A stretch of 11,565 nucleotides of DNA, from contig JAEZKD010000031.1 of the NCBI GenBank assembly GCA_023415655.1, positions 1-11,565 on the forward strand. The letters are read 5' to 3'. Position numbers and translations under genes: made by a program. The stretch comes from Bacillota bacterium (GTDB lineage: Bacteria > Bacillota > Clostridia > Lachnospirales > Lachnospiraceae). A model generated the notes under the pieces. That model had not been told where the DNA came from. It searched no databases and saw nothing but the letters and a program-made list of their open reading frames with translations. Below, one piece after another: positions 1-6,556 of this stretch (the stretch's first letter is position 1; each line of letters starts with the position of its first letter).

Positions 1-1
1 A

Positions 2-124
2 CTAATCATTACACTTGCTTCTTTGGCGATTTTACTTAGTATATGCTTCATAATAGCTAAGAAAAACCAATTATTCATAAAGGAGGTGGAATTCGATGGA
101 TTAAATGAGGAAAGATTTGCCTAA
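2..124 (+). CDS. C-terminal end of an unidentified membrane protein (5' truncated by window)
   Basis: Frame 2 is open from the window edge to TAA at 122-124 and gives the last 40 residues of a protein. The first ~19 visible residues are almost all hydrophobic (rich in Leu, Ile, Ala), fit one membrane-spanning helix, and are followed by Lys-Lys and a short charged tail of about 20 residues. The positive charge right after the helix suggests that the tail is cytoplasmic. The protein ends 24 bases before the decayed sugar transferase. The fragment is too short for family assignment. Its place next to a priming-transferase remnant fits a polysaccharide-locus membrane protein, but that is only context. 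Confidence 0.5.
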   Translation, partial: LIITLASLAILLSICFIIAKKNQLFIKEVEFDGLNEERFA

Positions 125-148
125 TAAATATTTCTTACTAGTTGATGA

Positions 149-766
149 ATGCTGCATCATGTTATCATTTTTAACAACATTGAACTCGATGAAAGTCAGA
201 TGGTACGAAAGCGTATTACAGATGTGATAGGAGGATTCATTGGCAGTATCATAGCAGTATTCCTTATGATATTCATAGCTCCGGCACTATTCCTAGAATC
301 GCCAGGACCGATATTCTTCTTACAAGTAAGGTTCGAAAAGAACGGCAGACTCTTTAAAATATATAATCCGATTCATGTATATTGACTCTGAGAAACGTAA
401 ACAGGAATTTATGGGACACAATGAGATGTATTGTTTCATGTTTAAGATGAAGAATGATCCGAGAGTTACTAAGGTGAGTAAATTTCTTAGAAGAACTAGT
501 TTAGCCCAATATCCTCAATTCTTCAACGTCTTAAAAGGTTACATGAGCCTTGTCGGAACAAGCCCCCCAACAAAATCTGAATTTATCCAATATGAAGATA
601 GACATAAAAGAAGGCTTGCCCTAAAGGTAGGTGTTATTGGCCTATGTAAGTCAGTGGAAGAAATGATATCAATGACTTTGAAGATATGGTGGTGATGAAT
701 CTGGAGTATGTTGAGAACTGGTCTTGGAAGATGGATGTGAAGATACTCTTTGATAGCAGATTCTAG
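149..766 (+). pseudogene. Decayed polyprenyl-phosphate sugar-1-phosphate transferase (priming enzyme of glycan assembly)
   Basis: The intact family (bacterial sugar transferase, PglC/WcaJ/WbaP-like) moves a sugar-1-phosphate from a nucleotide sugar to undecaprenyl phosphate in the membrane, the first step of repeat-unit synthesis. Homology runs across three frames. Frame one (149-~370) has KR-x-TD, a hydrophobic helix and the ESPGPIFF...Q-x-R...KNGRLFKIY signature. Frame two (from ~375) has MYID-x-EKRK, MFKMKNDPRVTKV, PQFFNVLKG and MSLVGT-x-PPT. Frame three (from ~654) has VSGRNDINDFEDMV and LEYVENWSWKMDVKILF, then TAG at 764-766. Frameshifts therefore lie near 370 and 650. Key residues are also gone: the usual SLDELPQ reads SLAQYPQ (the Asp-Glu pair essential in PglC), GDMSLVG reads GYMSLVG, and TRPP reads TSPP. 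There is no ribosome binding site, and the N-terminal domain of long family members is missing. Residue loss plus frameshifts argue for true decay and against sequencing error. Confidence 0.93.
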
Positions 767-909
767 AATCCGAGAAGATGAGATATATTTGATAGCTGGC
801 ACAGTAATTGGAAGATACAGTAATATTCAGTAATACCATATGGTAAAGGGTAATCTATCAAATATTCAAGAGGTGGTTTATTATAATTTTATCTAAGGAG
901 AGCTTGGTT

Positions 910-1902
910 ATGAAAAGCATTATGGTAACAGGTGGTTGTGGAATGATTGGATCTAACTTAGTTAAACGTTTAGTGAAGGAAGGGTGGGATGTATATGTTG
1001 TCGATAATCTTTGGAGAGGAAAATTAGAGTTTCTTAACGACGAAAGCGGAAAACCTGTAATTGATTTAGACACGCACTTCTTTAAGAAGGATTTGACAAT
1101 TTATAATGAGGTACGGGATGTTATTGGTAAGACGGATTATGTAGCACATTTAGCAGATGTTGTCGCTGGTATAGATTATGTGTTTAAAAACCAAGGAGAA
1201 CTGTTCCGCATTAATAATCTGATTAACTCAAACGTGTTTGAAGCCTGCCGTAACGTAGGTAAGGAGAAAATCAAAGGTCTGTTGTATGTGGGTACCGTAT
1301 GTAGCTTCCCATTGACAAGACAAAATACCCTCATCGCTGAACCTCTTCGTGAACAAGAACTATTTCCAGCTTTACCTGAATCAGCATATGGTTGGAGCAA
1401 ACTGATGGGTCAACTTGAGATGGGTTATTTGGAGAAGGAGACGGATATTGCATGCTGCATATTGATGTTACATAATGTTTATGGCACTCCTACAGATTAT
1501 GGGGAACGAAGTCAGGTAATTCCAGCATTGATTCGTAAGGCGATAAACTACCCTACTGAAGCTTTCGATGTTTGGGGAAATGGAAAACAGGGGCGTGCTT
1601 TTATACATGTTAATGACATTGTGAATGCGTTGATTCTGTCTCTAGATAAGGGATGGGGACATGGTCATATACAGATTGGTCCCTCTAATTATACATCCAT
1701 ACAACAGATTGCAGAAATGGTAATAAAGATTTCTGGCAAGGATATCAAACCTTTCTATGATATTTCAAAGCCAGAAGGTGATAAGGCTCGCTGTGCAAAT
1801 TATGATAAAGCAAAAGCGATTTTAGGTTGGGAACCAACAGTATCCCTCGAAGTAGGTTTGCTTGAATTATATAAATGGATTGAGAAGCAAATTAAGGGTT
1901 AG
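910..1902 (+). CDS. NAD-dependent epimerase/dehydratase of the extended SDR family, resembling GDP-mannose 3,5-epimerase
   Basis: A 330-residue cytosolic nucleotide-sugar-modifying enzyme. The Rossmann motif TGGCGMIG (Gly8, Gly11, Gly14) binds NAD, and the catalytic YxxxK is Tyr160-Gly-Trp-Ser-Lys164. The C-terminal half carries the usual substrate-binding features (HNVYG, WGNGKQGRAFIHVND, LGWEP). From memory, the closest recognisable pattern is plant GDP-mannose 3,5-epimerase: its SSACIYP segment, with the active-site Cys, matches GTVCSFP here with Cys131. The second epimerase acid/base residue, Lys in GGREKAP, aligns with Gln202 in GERSQVIP, so double epimerisation is uncertain. I chose ATG 910 over in-frame TTG 904 because AAGGAG at 895-900 is 9 bases from ATG and only 3 from TTG. 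It likely prepares a sugar for the glycosyltransferases downstream. The SDR family is certain. The exact substrate (GDP- or UDP-sugar) is not. Confidence 0.9.
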   Translation: MKSIMVTGGCGMIGSNLVKRLVKEGWDVYVVDNLWRGKLEFLNDESGKPVIDLDTHFFKKDLTIYNEVRDVIGKTDYVAHLADVVAGIDYVFKNQGELFRINNLINSNVFEACRNVGKEKIKGLLYVGTVCSFPLTRQNTLIAEPLREQELFPALPESAYGWSKLMGQLEMGYLEKETDIACCILMLHNVYGTPTDYGERSQVIPALIRKAINYPTEAFDVWGNGKQGRAFIHVNDIVNALILSLDKGWGHGHIQIGPSNYTSIQQIAEMVIKISGKDIKPFYDISKPEGDKARCANYDKAKAILGWEPTVSLEVGLLELYKWIEKQIKG

Positions 1903-1920
1903 CCTAATCGTTTCAGCGAG

Positions 1921-1932
1921 GTTTTGCAAAAC
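1921..1932. repeat. Perfect 12-bp palindrome GTTTTGCAAAAC
   Basis: The sequence equals its own reverse complement. It begins 19 bases after the epimerase stop and ends 9 bases before a candidate -35 box. That position suits a regulator-binding site for the gene at 2096, but no binding protein is known to me for this exact site, and an AT-rich palindrome of this size can occur by chance. Confidence 0.4.
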
Positions 1933-1941
1933 ATTCTGTAT

Positions 1942-1970
1942 TTGAAAGATAAAAAAATATGAAAAATAAT
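1942..1970 (+). promoter_or_regulatory. Candidate sigma-A-type promoter ahead of the WecG/TagA-type gene
   Basis: TTGAAA (1942-1947) and AATAAT (1965-1970) each match the consensus in five of six positions and are exactly 17 bases apart. Transcription would start near 1977 and give a leader of about 120 nt that contains the hairpin region 2009-2050. The region is AT-rich, so chance matches are likely. The spacing, the leader structure and the 193-bp gap support it moderately. Confidence 0.35.
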
Positions 1971-2008
1971 AAAGCAAGATATATTCAAAGACCAGATTTG
2001 TTATACAC

Positions 2009-2050
2009 ATAAGTACATAGATGTCTATGTTATGCTTCATAGGTGCTTAT
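2009..2050 (+). promoter_or_regulatory. Leader hairpin with mutually exclusive inner stems
   Basis: ATAAGTAC (2009-2016) pairs with GTGCTTAT (2043-2050) over 8 bp, including one G-T pair. Inside, CTATG at 2025-2029 can pair either with CATAG at 2016-2020 or with CATAG at 2038-2042, so the inner part has two competing folds. There is no T-run after the stem, so it is not a standard intrinsic terminator. It sits about 45 bases upstream of the start codon at 2096. It could be an attenuator-like or RNA-stabilising element. It matches no riboswitch class that I recognise. Confidence 0.4.
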
Positions 2051-2095
2051 CTTAGGGTGATTTAACCAATAAATATCTGAGGAAAAGAGGACTGG

Positions 2096-2875
2096 ATGAT
2101 CATGGGGTTTAAGGTATATCTAAAACAGAGAGATTTTATGGTATGTGGAGTGGTAGGAGTATGTGCAACCACGAGAGAAAAATTCGTAAATGAAGTTTTT
2201 TCTATACCAACTACACCAGTAAGTGCCACGATTAGTTTGGTTGGAGTACCTGCTATTGTTACTGCAAAAGAAAATCCCCAAATTGCAGAGGTATACAATA
2301 AATCAACAATGGTTGCAATTGATGGAATGCCTATTGTAAAAATCGGTCGCCGTAAGGGATTAGAATGTGAACGTTGTGCTGCACCAGATATCATGGGATT
2401 GGTTTTTAAAGAAGGACTGAAAGAAGGAAAAACACATTACTTCTATGGTGGTAATGATGATGAGGTTTTAAAAAAAATTCGGATTAATTTGGAAAGAGAT
2501 TTTCCGGGAATACATATTGTGGGTATGTATTCTCCACCCTTTAGGCCACTGAATGAGAAAGAAGACAAACAGATTTGTGAAGAAATCAATAATCTGCATC
2601 CGGACTTTCTTTGGGTTGGTATTGGTGCTCCAAAGCAGGAGATATGGATGTATCAGCATCAAAGTATAATACACAATACAGTAATGATAGGTGTGGGAGC
2701 AGGGTTTAATTTCATTGCAGGGACATTGGACAAGTCACCTAATTGGATTGAAAAAATATGCCTTGAATGGCTATACCGCCTTATCAAAGAACCAAAGAGA
2801 CTTTGGCGTCGCTATCTACTTGGTGGAGCGAAGTATATATATTACTCTTTTGATTATAAACTTAAAAGACAATAG
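2096..2875 (+). CDS. WecG/TagA/CpsF family glycosyltransferase
   Basis: A 259-residue GT26-family enzyme. Relatives add N-acetylmannosamine (or a uronic acid form) to undecaprenyl-PP-GlcNAc at the cytoplasmic face of the membrane, the second step of wall teichoic acid or enterobacterial common antigen synthesis. Visible signatures in order: VTA at 55-57; VAIDGMPIV with Asp76 matching the proposed catalytic Asp of TagA; HYFYGGNDDEVLKK; FPGIHIVGMYSPPF; FLWVGIGAPKQEIWM; VGAGFNFIAG; and the C-terminal LEWLYRLIKEPKRLWRRYL, the basic membrane-associating appendage. Two usual residues differ: the Asn of T-x-N near residue 58 is Lys, and the Asp of FDF is Asn. The length is normal. ATG 2096 is preceded by AGAGG at 2086-2090, and ATG 2102 is a possible alternative. 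The next gene begins 17 bases after the stop. The true donor and acceptor sugars cannot be read from sequence. Confidence 0.93.
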   Translation: MIMGFKVYLKQRDFMVCGVVGVCATTREKFVNEVFSIPTTPVSATISLVGVPAIVTAKENPQIAEVYNKSTMVAIDGMPIVKIGRRKGLECERCAAPDIMGLVFKEGLKEGKTHYFYGGNDDEVLKKIRINLERDFPGIHIVGMYSPPFRPLNEKEDKQICEEINNLHPDFLWVGIGAPKQEIWMYQHQSIIHNTVMIGVGAGFNFIAGTLDKSPNWIEKICLEWLYRLIKEPKRLWRRYLLGGAKYIYYSFDYKLKRQ

Positions 2876-2892
2876 CATTATAGGTGATATGT

Positions 2893-3927
2893 ATGGATAA
2901 TTCAAGAATTATTTTAAATGTTAATCAAACTTTATATAAACCAATTTGCGATTTTATAGGAAAGGAATATAATTTTAGAACCATACTATTGGATAGTAAA
3001 AATATCGATGAAAGTATTCGTTCAAAGAAAAGCTTATTATTGACCGGTTTAAAATCCTCATGGAAAATAATACTAAAGAGAAAATATTTAAAATCGTCCC
3101 AAATAATTATTTCAATTGGATTATTTGAAACCATATTTTTGTTATTACTAAATAAGATAGGATATATTAATCCTAGAAAAATAGTTTGGTGGGGTTTTTT
3201 TATCCATAGCAAGAGATCGCTATATTTTTTAAGGTATTATTTTAAATTGTTTTATAAAAGAAATATTAATTTTGTGATTTTTTCGGAGTGTGAGAGAGAA
3301 CTATACAATAAGCAGTTATCAATTAGTGGAAAAGTGTTTTATTCTTTACCTTATGGAGATTGGGATAATATTACTAATAGTTATTCTAGTTTTATTAATG
3401 AAAAGAACTATTATTTTTCCGGCGGATATAGTAATCGGGATTATAAGACATTAATATACGTCTGGGGGGAATATATAAAAGAATATCATCTTATTATAAT
3501 AGGCTCACATTATAATAATGATTTAATTGAATACATGAAAGGTCCAAAATACTCCAACATTGAGGTGTTTCTTGATTTGAATGTAGAAAAATTCGATAAA
3601 TATTTAGAATTTTCAAAGGCATGCATATTGCCATTTAAGGAGAATACCGGAGCCTCAGGGCAAATGGTTACCCTTAAATGCATGAAATTAAATAAACTAA
3701 TTATTGCAACTAAAACAGATATAATGGAGGAATATATTAATAATGGAAAAAGTGGCTATCTGATTAATGATATTTTAGAGTTATCCAATATTATATTAGA
3801 TATAGAACAAAATATTGAGGAAAAAAGAATGATGATTAAAGAATCAAGAAAAATATTTGACGAGAAATTTTCATTTAATGTTATAACAAATAATCTTAAT
3901 GAATTATGTGGATATTTATTAGTATAA
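2893..3927 (+). CDS. Divergent GT-B (GT4-like) glycosyltransferase
   Basis: 344 residues, probably cytosolic or peripheral on the membrane, adding one sugar to the lipid-linked repeat unit. The N-terminal half is poorly conserved. A hydrophobic patch around residues 71-90 could contact the membrane or fold into the Rossmann core. The C-terminal donor domain starts near SGG-x-SNRDY (Ser176 onward), the typical entry to GT4 nucleotide binding. It continues with LPFKENTGASGQMVTLKCMKLNK and a DIMEEYINNGKSGYLI segment like that of GT4 enzymes. Of the usual EX7E pair only Glu250 is obvious. The place of the second acid seems to be taken by a T-L-K stretch (Lys262). ATG 2893 was preferred to GTG 2884 because AGGTGA at 2882-2887 lies 5 bases upstream. 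The gene is clearly more AT-rich than its left neighbour and marks the start of the variable cassette. Donor and linkage are unknown. Confidence 0.8.
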   Translation: MDNSRIILNVNQTLYKPICDFIGKEYNFRTILLDSKNIDESIRSKKSLLLTGLKSSWKIILKRKYLKSSQIIISIGLFETIFLLLLNKIGYINPRKIVWWGFFIHSKRSLYFLRYYFKLFYKRNINFVIFSECERELYNKQLSISGKVFYSLPYGDWDNITNSYSSFINEKNYYFSGGYSNRDYKTLIYVWGEYIKEYHLIIIGSHYNNDLIEYMKGPKYSNIEVFLDLNVEKFDKYLEFSKACILPFKENTGASGQMVTLKCMKLNKLIIATKTDIMEEYINNGKSGYLINDILELSNIILDIEQNIEEKRMMIKESRKIFDEKFSFNVITNNLNELCGYLLV

Positions 3928-4060
3928 AAATTAATACAGCTAAGCAATTAATTTTGAGTTAAGTTGTAGATTATGATTGATTTTCTCGATTTGGAAAAAA
4001 TGTGCGAATGGTATAAGTTAGTGACTGCATAAATGGCTTATCGAAGAGGCGGGTTAAGGA

Positions 4061-5122
4061 ATGAAAAAAAGTTATAAGATATGTATGATTGTTCCTCAAG
4101 CAGATGTCAAGGGGGGAATTGCATCAGTTGTTAATGGCTATCACAATTCAATAATGGAAAAAGAAAATCAACTTTATTATATCGAATCTTATCGGGATGG
4201 AAATAAAATAGACAAACTCTTGAAAGCGATAAAAAGTTATTTTAAGTATATGAGAGTGTTATGTCTATATAATCCAGATTTGATTCATATTCATTCATCG
4301 TTTGGGCTAAGCTTTTATAGAAAGCTTCCTTTTATTTGGATAGGTAATAAATGTAGAATCCCAATCATTAATCATATTCATGGATCGGAATTTGATAAGT
4401 TCTATACGAATGCAAGCAATAGAAAAAAGGCGCTTGTAGTAAAAGTATTTGCGAAATGTTCACAATTAATCGTCCTATCTGAAGAATGGAAGAATAGGTT
4501 ATCGGAAGTCATGCCTAAAGAAAAAATATCCATAGTTGAAAATTACACAGAAATACAACCTATAGATTTGGATAAGAAAAAAAATCAAATTCTCTATTTA
4601 GGGCTAATCAATGAAAACAAAGGTTGTTTTGACATTCCTCAAATCGTAAAAATGGTAGCCGAAAGGATAAACGATTTTAAATTTGTTTTGGGTGGGGTTG
4701 GTGAAATAGATTCTGTAAAAAGTCAATTAAAGTATTTGAAGGTCTCACACCTTGTTGATTTTCCAGGGTGGGTTTGTGATGATGAGAAGGCAAGATATCT
4801 GAATGAAAGCAAGATTTTTTTTCTACCATCATATACTGAGGCGATGCCGATGTCCATATTAGAGGCAATTGGGCATGGGGCCGTTGTTGTTTCAACAAAT
4901 GTTGGTGGAATACCAAATGTAATTACCACAGGTGTGAACGGTATGTTATGTAAACCAGGAGATATTAATGGTTTTGTTGAGGCTTTGATTTTATTGCTTA
5001 ATAACAATGAATTACGGAAAGATTATGCAGAAAAAGCTTTTGATGTAGCAAAGCTAAAATTTACAAAAGAGATACATCTAGAGAAAATATTATCTTTATA
5101 TAGGAAAATTCTAAATGATTAA
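4061..5122 (+). CDS. GT4 family glycosyltransferase (glycosyltransferase group 1)
   Basis: 353 residues with the full GT-B plan. The acceptor domain begins with the glycine-rich loop KGGIASVV (Gly18-Gly19), followed by HIHGSEFD (His105, His107) and VLSEEWKNRL. The linker leads to the donor domain: LYLGLINENKG, a GGVGE strand, FPGWV, then FLPSYTEAMPMSILEAIGHG with the canonical EX7E pair Glu260 and Glu268, and VVSTNVGGIPNVI...GVNGMLCKPGD. This is a retaining enzyme using a nucleotide-sugar donor at the inner membrane face. A 133-bp spacer separates it from the previous gene. The possible ribosome binding sites are AAGAGG at 4044-4049 (11 bases away) or AAGGA at 4056-4060, which touches the ATG, so initiation may be suboptimal. 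Upstream in-frame alternatives were not convincing. Family assignment is firm; sugar specificity is unknown. Confidence 0.93.
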   Translation: MKKSYKICMIVPQADVKGGIASVVNGYHNSIMEKENQLYYIESYRDGNKIDKLLKAIKSYFKYMRVLCLYNPDLIHIHSSFGLSFYRKLPFIWIGNKCRIPIINHIHGSEFDKFYTNASNRKKALVVKVFAKCSQLIVLSEEWKNRLSEVMPKEKISIVENYTEIQPIDLDKKKNQILYLGLINENKGCFDIPQIVKMVAERINDFKFVLGGVGEIDSVKSQLKYLKVSHLVDFPGWVCDDEKARYLNESKIFFLPSYTEAMPMSILEAIGHGAVVVSTNVGGIPNVITTGVNGMLCKPGDINGFVEALILLLNNNELRKDYAEKAFDVAKLKFTKEIHLEKILSLYRKILND

Positions 5123-5163
5123 ATAGGGAAGTTCATACGCTCCAGGAAAAATCGTGTAGATGC

Positions 5164-5190
5164 TAAGAGGGTAGTGGTAATGACCTCTTA
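5164..5190. repeat. Inverted repeat TAAGAGG / CCTCTTA
   Basis: The 7-bp arms 5164-5170 and 5184-5190 are perfect complements around a 13-base loop. On the + strand the stem is followed by A residues, not T, and on the - strand the T-run precedes the stem. It therefore does not qualify as an intrinsic terminator in either direction. It lies about 40 bases after the stop of the GT4 gene. Confidence 0.3.
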
Positions 5191-5242
5191 AAAAAGCAGC
5201 AGTTTAAAGCTTAGTAAGCCATATCAACTTTGAAATCGATGA

Positions 5243-5440
5243 GGAATAAGTTTTGCAACATTTGAATATGCGTATAGTTGGACTACCAGGTTCGCCCTTA
5301 CTCATACAACTGATATTAACCTCACGAAGAGAAACTATGGCTATTATAAAGTAAAATCCAGGACGTTTCATTACCAATTCACTTATAACCGATTACAAAA
5401 TGTAGGGGAAGCTATAGCAATTGACCCTTCAGAAATGTAA
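5243..5440 (+). pseudogene. Unrecognised open stretch without a start codon, possible gene relic
   Basis: The frame is open for 65 codons from the TGA at 5240-5242 to TAA at 5438-5440, but contains no ATG, GTG or TTG near its beginning and no ribosome binding site. The translation is rich in aromatic and polar residues (for example SWTTRFALTH, NYGYYKVKSR, FHYQFTYNRL) and looks protein-like, perhaps beta-rich. I cannot name a family. It may be debris of a lost gene in this cassette, or chance. Confidence 0.25.
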
Positions 5441-5451
5441 TCCGATATAAA
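5421..5451 (+). promoter_or_regulatory. Weak promoter candidate ahead of the GT2-wzy-wzx group
   Basis: TTGACC (5421-5426) and TATAAA (5446-5451) each match the vegetative consensus in five of six positions, but the 19-base spacing is long. Transcription would start about 50 bases before the GTG start at 5508. The 385-bp gap makes an internal promoter plausible. AT-richness makes chance matches common. Confidence 0.25.
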
Positions 5452-5507
5452 ATGCTTCGAAAACGAGAGAAAAGAGAGTTATCGTAAATTATATGGGGAG
5501 GTAGAAA

Positions 5508-6545
5508 GTGAACGATATTTTTTTTAGTATTATAATTCCTGTATATAATGTTAAAGAGTATTTAGAACGTTGTATAAGTTCAATCTTAATTAGTAATAGT
5601 ACAAATTTTGAAATAATTTTAGTTGATGATGGATCGACTGATGGTTCAGGAGAAATTTGCGATAATATCGTAAAGATACATAATAACATACATGTTATAC
5701 ATAAAGTTAATCAAGGCGCTTTTTCAGCAAGAAATGAAGGTGTGAAGATTGCACGAGGTAAATATATTAGTTATATTGACGCTGATGACTGGGTTGTTAA
5801 TGGTATGTATAACAAACTATACGATTATTTACAGCTGAACAATGTTGACATTGTTCAGTTTGGATATAATAGATTCAACAATGGTTGCATTGTGAAAAGC
5901 CAAATTCCAGTAATAAAATGCGCTATATACGATAGATTGGAAATTTTAAATTATATTATTCCACTAGCTATAAGTCCAAATAAAGTCTTCGATTATAAAA
6001 ATAAATTTTTACTATCTGCATGTATGCATATATTCAGAAGAGAGGTTTTAATTAAGAATAAAGTAGAGTTTTTAGATGTGATTAATGAGGATCCGTTATA
6101 TACTTTCTCTGCCATTATATGTGCTGGAACTTTCGGTGTATTTAGTGAAATCTTGTATTGTTATGAAGCAAGAATAGGTTCTCAATCATTAAGTTATAGG
6201 GATAATATGATTGAGCGGAAGAAGGAAATGGTTCTACTACTTAGTAATTTATTAAAAGAGTACGATTTATATGCAAAGAATATTACTCGAATAAATGACT
6301 ATTTTATTGATGCGATTTATGATTGTTTAGTAAATGAATGTCGCAAAACATCAAAAAGAAAGTTTTTAGAAGCGTTGATGCAGATTAGCAAAATATTTAA
6401 AGATAGAGATGTCATAAAGGCCATAGAACAAAAGAATTTATTTAACTTAAGAGGAAGAGAAATGTTAATTATATATATTATGAAACATAAATTATCGGTG
6501 CTCTTTTTGTTTGTATATAAATTAACACATTGTATTGGAATATGA
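5508..6545 (+). CDS. GT2 family glycosyltransferase (GT-A fold)
   Basis: 345 residues. The N-terminal catalytic domain (about 1-220) shows SIIIPVYNVKEYLERCISSI, then VDDGSTDGS (Asp40-Asp41) for nucleotide binding, NQGAFSARNEG, and the DXD metal site in YIDADDW (Asp91, Asp93). NEDPLYTF near residue 195-200 matches the acidic catalytic-base region of inverting GT2 enzymes. The C-terminal ~120 residues are helical and basic, ending in a hydrophobic stretch (IIYIMKHKLSVLFLFVYKL) that may anchor it to the membrane. The start is GTG 5508, backed by GGGGAGGT at 5495-5502; no ATG is suitably placed. It transfers one sugar to the undecaprenyl-linked repeat. Its stop TGA lies inside the GAGG ahead of the polymerase gene, which suggests translational coupling. 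Donor sugar is unknown. Confidence 0.93.
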   Translation: MNDIFFSIIIPVYNVKEYLERCISSILISNSTNFEIILVDDGSTDGSGEICDNIVKIHNNIHVIHKVNQGAFSARNEGVKIARGKYISYIDADDWVVNGMYNKLYDYLQLNNVDIVQFGYNRFNNGCIVKSQIPVIKCAIYDRLEILNYIIPLAISPNKVFDYKNKFLLSACMHIFRREVLIKNKVEFLDVINEDPLYTFSAIICAGTFGVFSEILYCYEARIGSQSLSYRDNMIERKKEMVLLLSNLLKEYDLYAKNITRINDYFIDAIYDCLVNECRKTSKRKFLEALMQISKIFKDRDVIKAIEQKNLFNLRGREMLIIYIMKHKLSVLFLFVYKLTHCIGI

Positions 6546-6556
6546 GGTTTTTCTGA

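Larger units (their letters stand above)
5123..5507. other. 385-bp gap without an intact gene
   Basis: No complete gene with a ribosome binding site was found on either strand. The gap holds an inverted repeat (5164-5190), a start-less open stretch (5243-5440) and a weak promoter candidate just upstream of the GT2 gene. In this locus the other large gap is filled with gene debris, so this one may also be a relic, but I could not match it to any family. Confidence 0.6.

Noticed and set aside
539..802. Minus-strand open frames here and across the window
   Set aside because: They lie opposite well-supported plus-strand genes or relics, lack ribosome binding sites and show no family motifs.
749..834. 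Short direct repeats TTTGATAGC (749-757, 788-796) and CAGTAAT (802, 818, 828)
   Set aside because: They are short, imperfectly spaced and in AT-rich, decaying sequence; no CRISPR-like or iteron-like regularity, so chance is the simplest explanation.
882..887. Consensus TATAAT just upstream of the epimerase gene
   Set aside because: A start of transcription there would fall on the ribosome binding site at 895-900, and no -35 box lies 16-18 bases upstream.
3974..4032. Small open frame of about 19 codons between the two GT-B genes
   Set aside because: No ribosome binding site, no recognisable motif, and length expected by chance.
5164..5190. Possible intrinsic terminator after the GT4 gene
   Set aside because: The stem is good but no T-run follows it on either strand.
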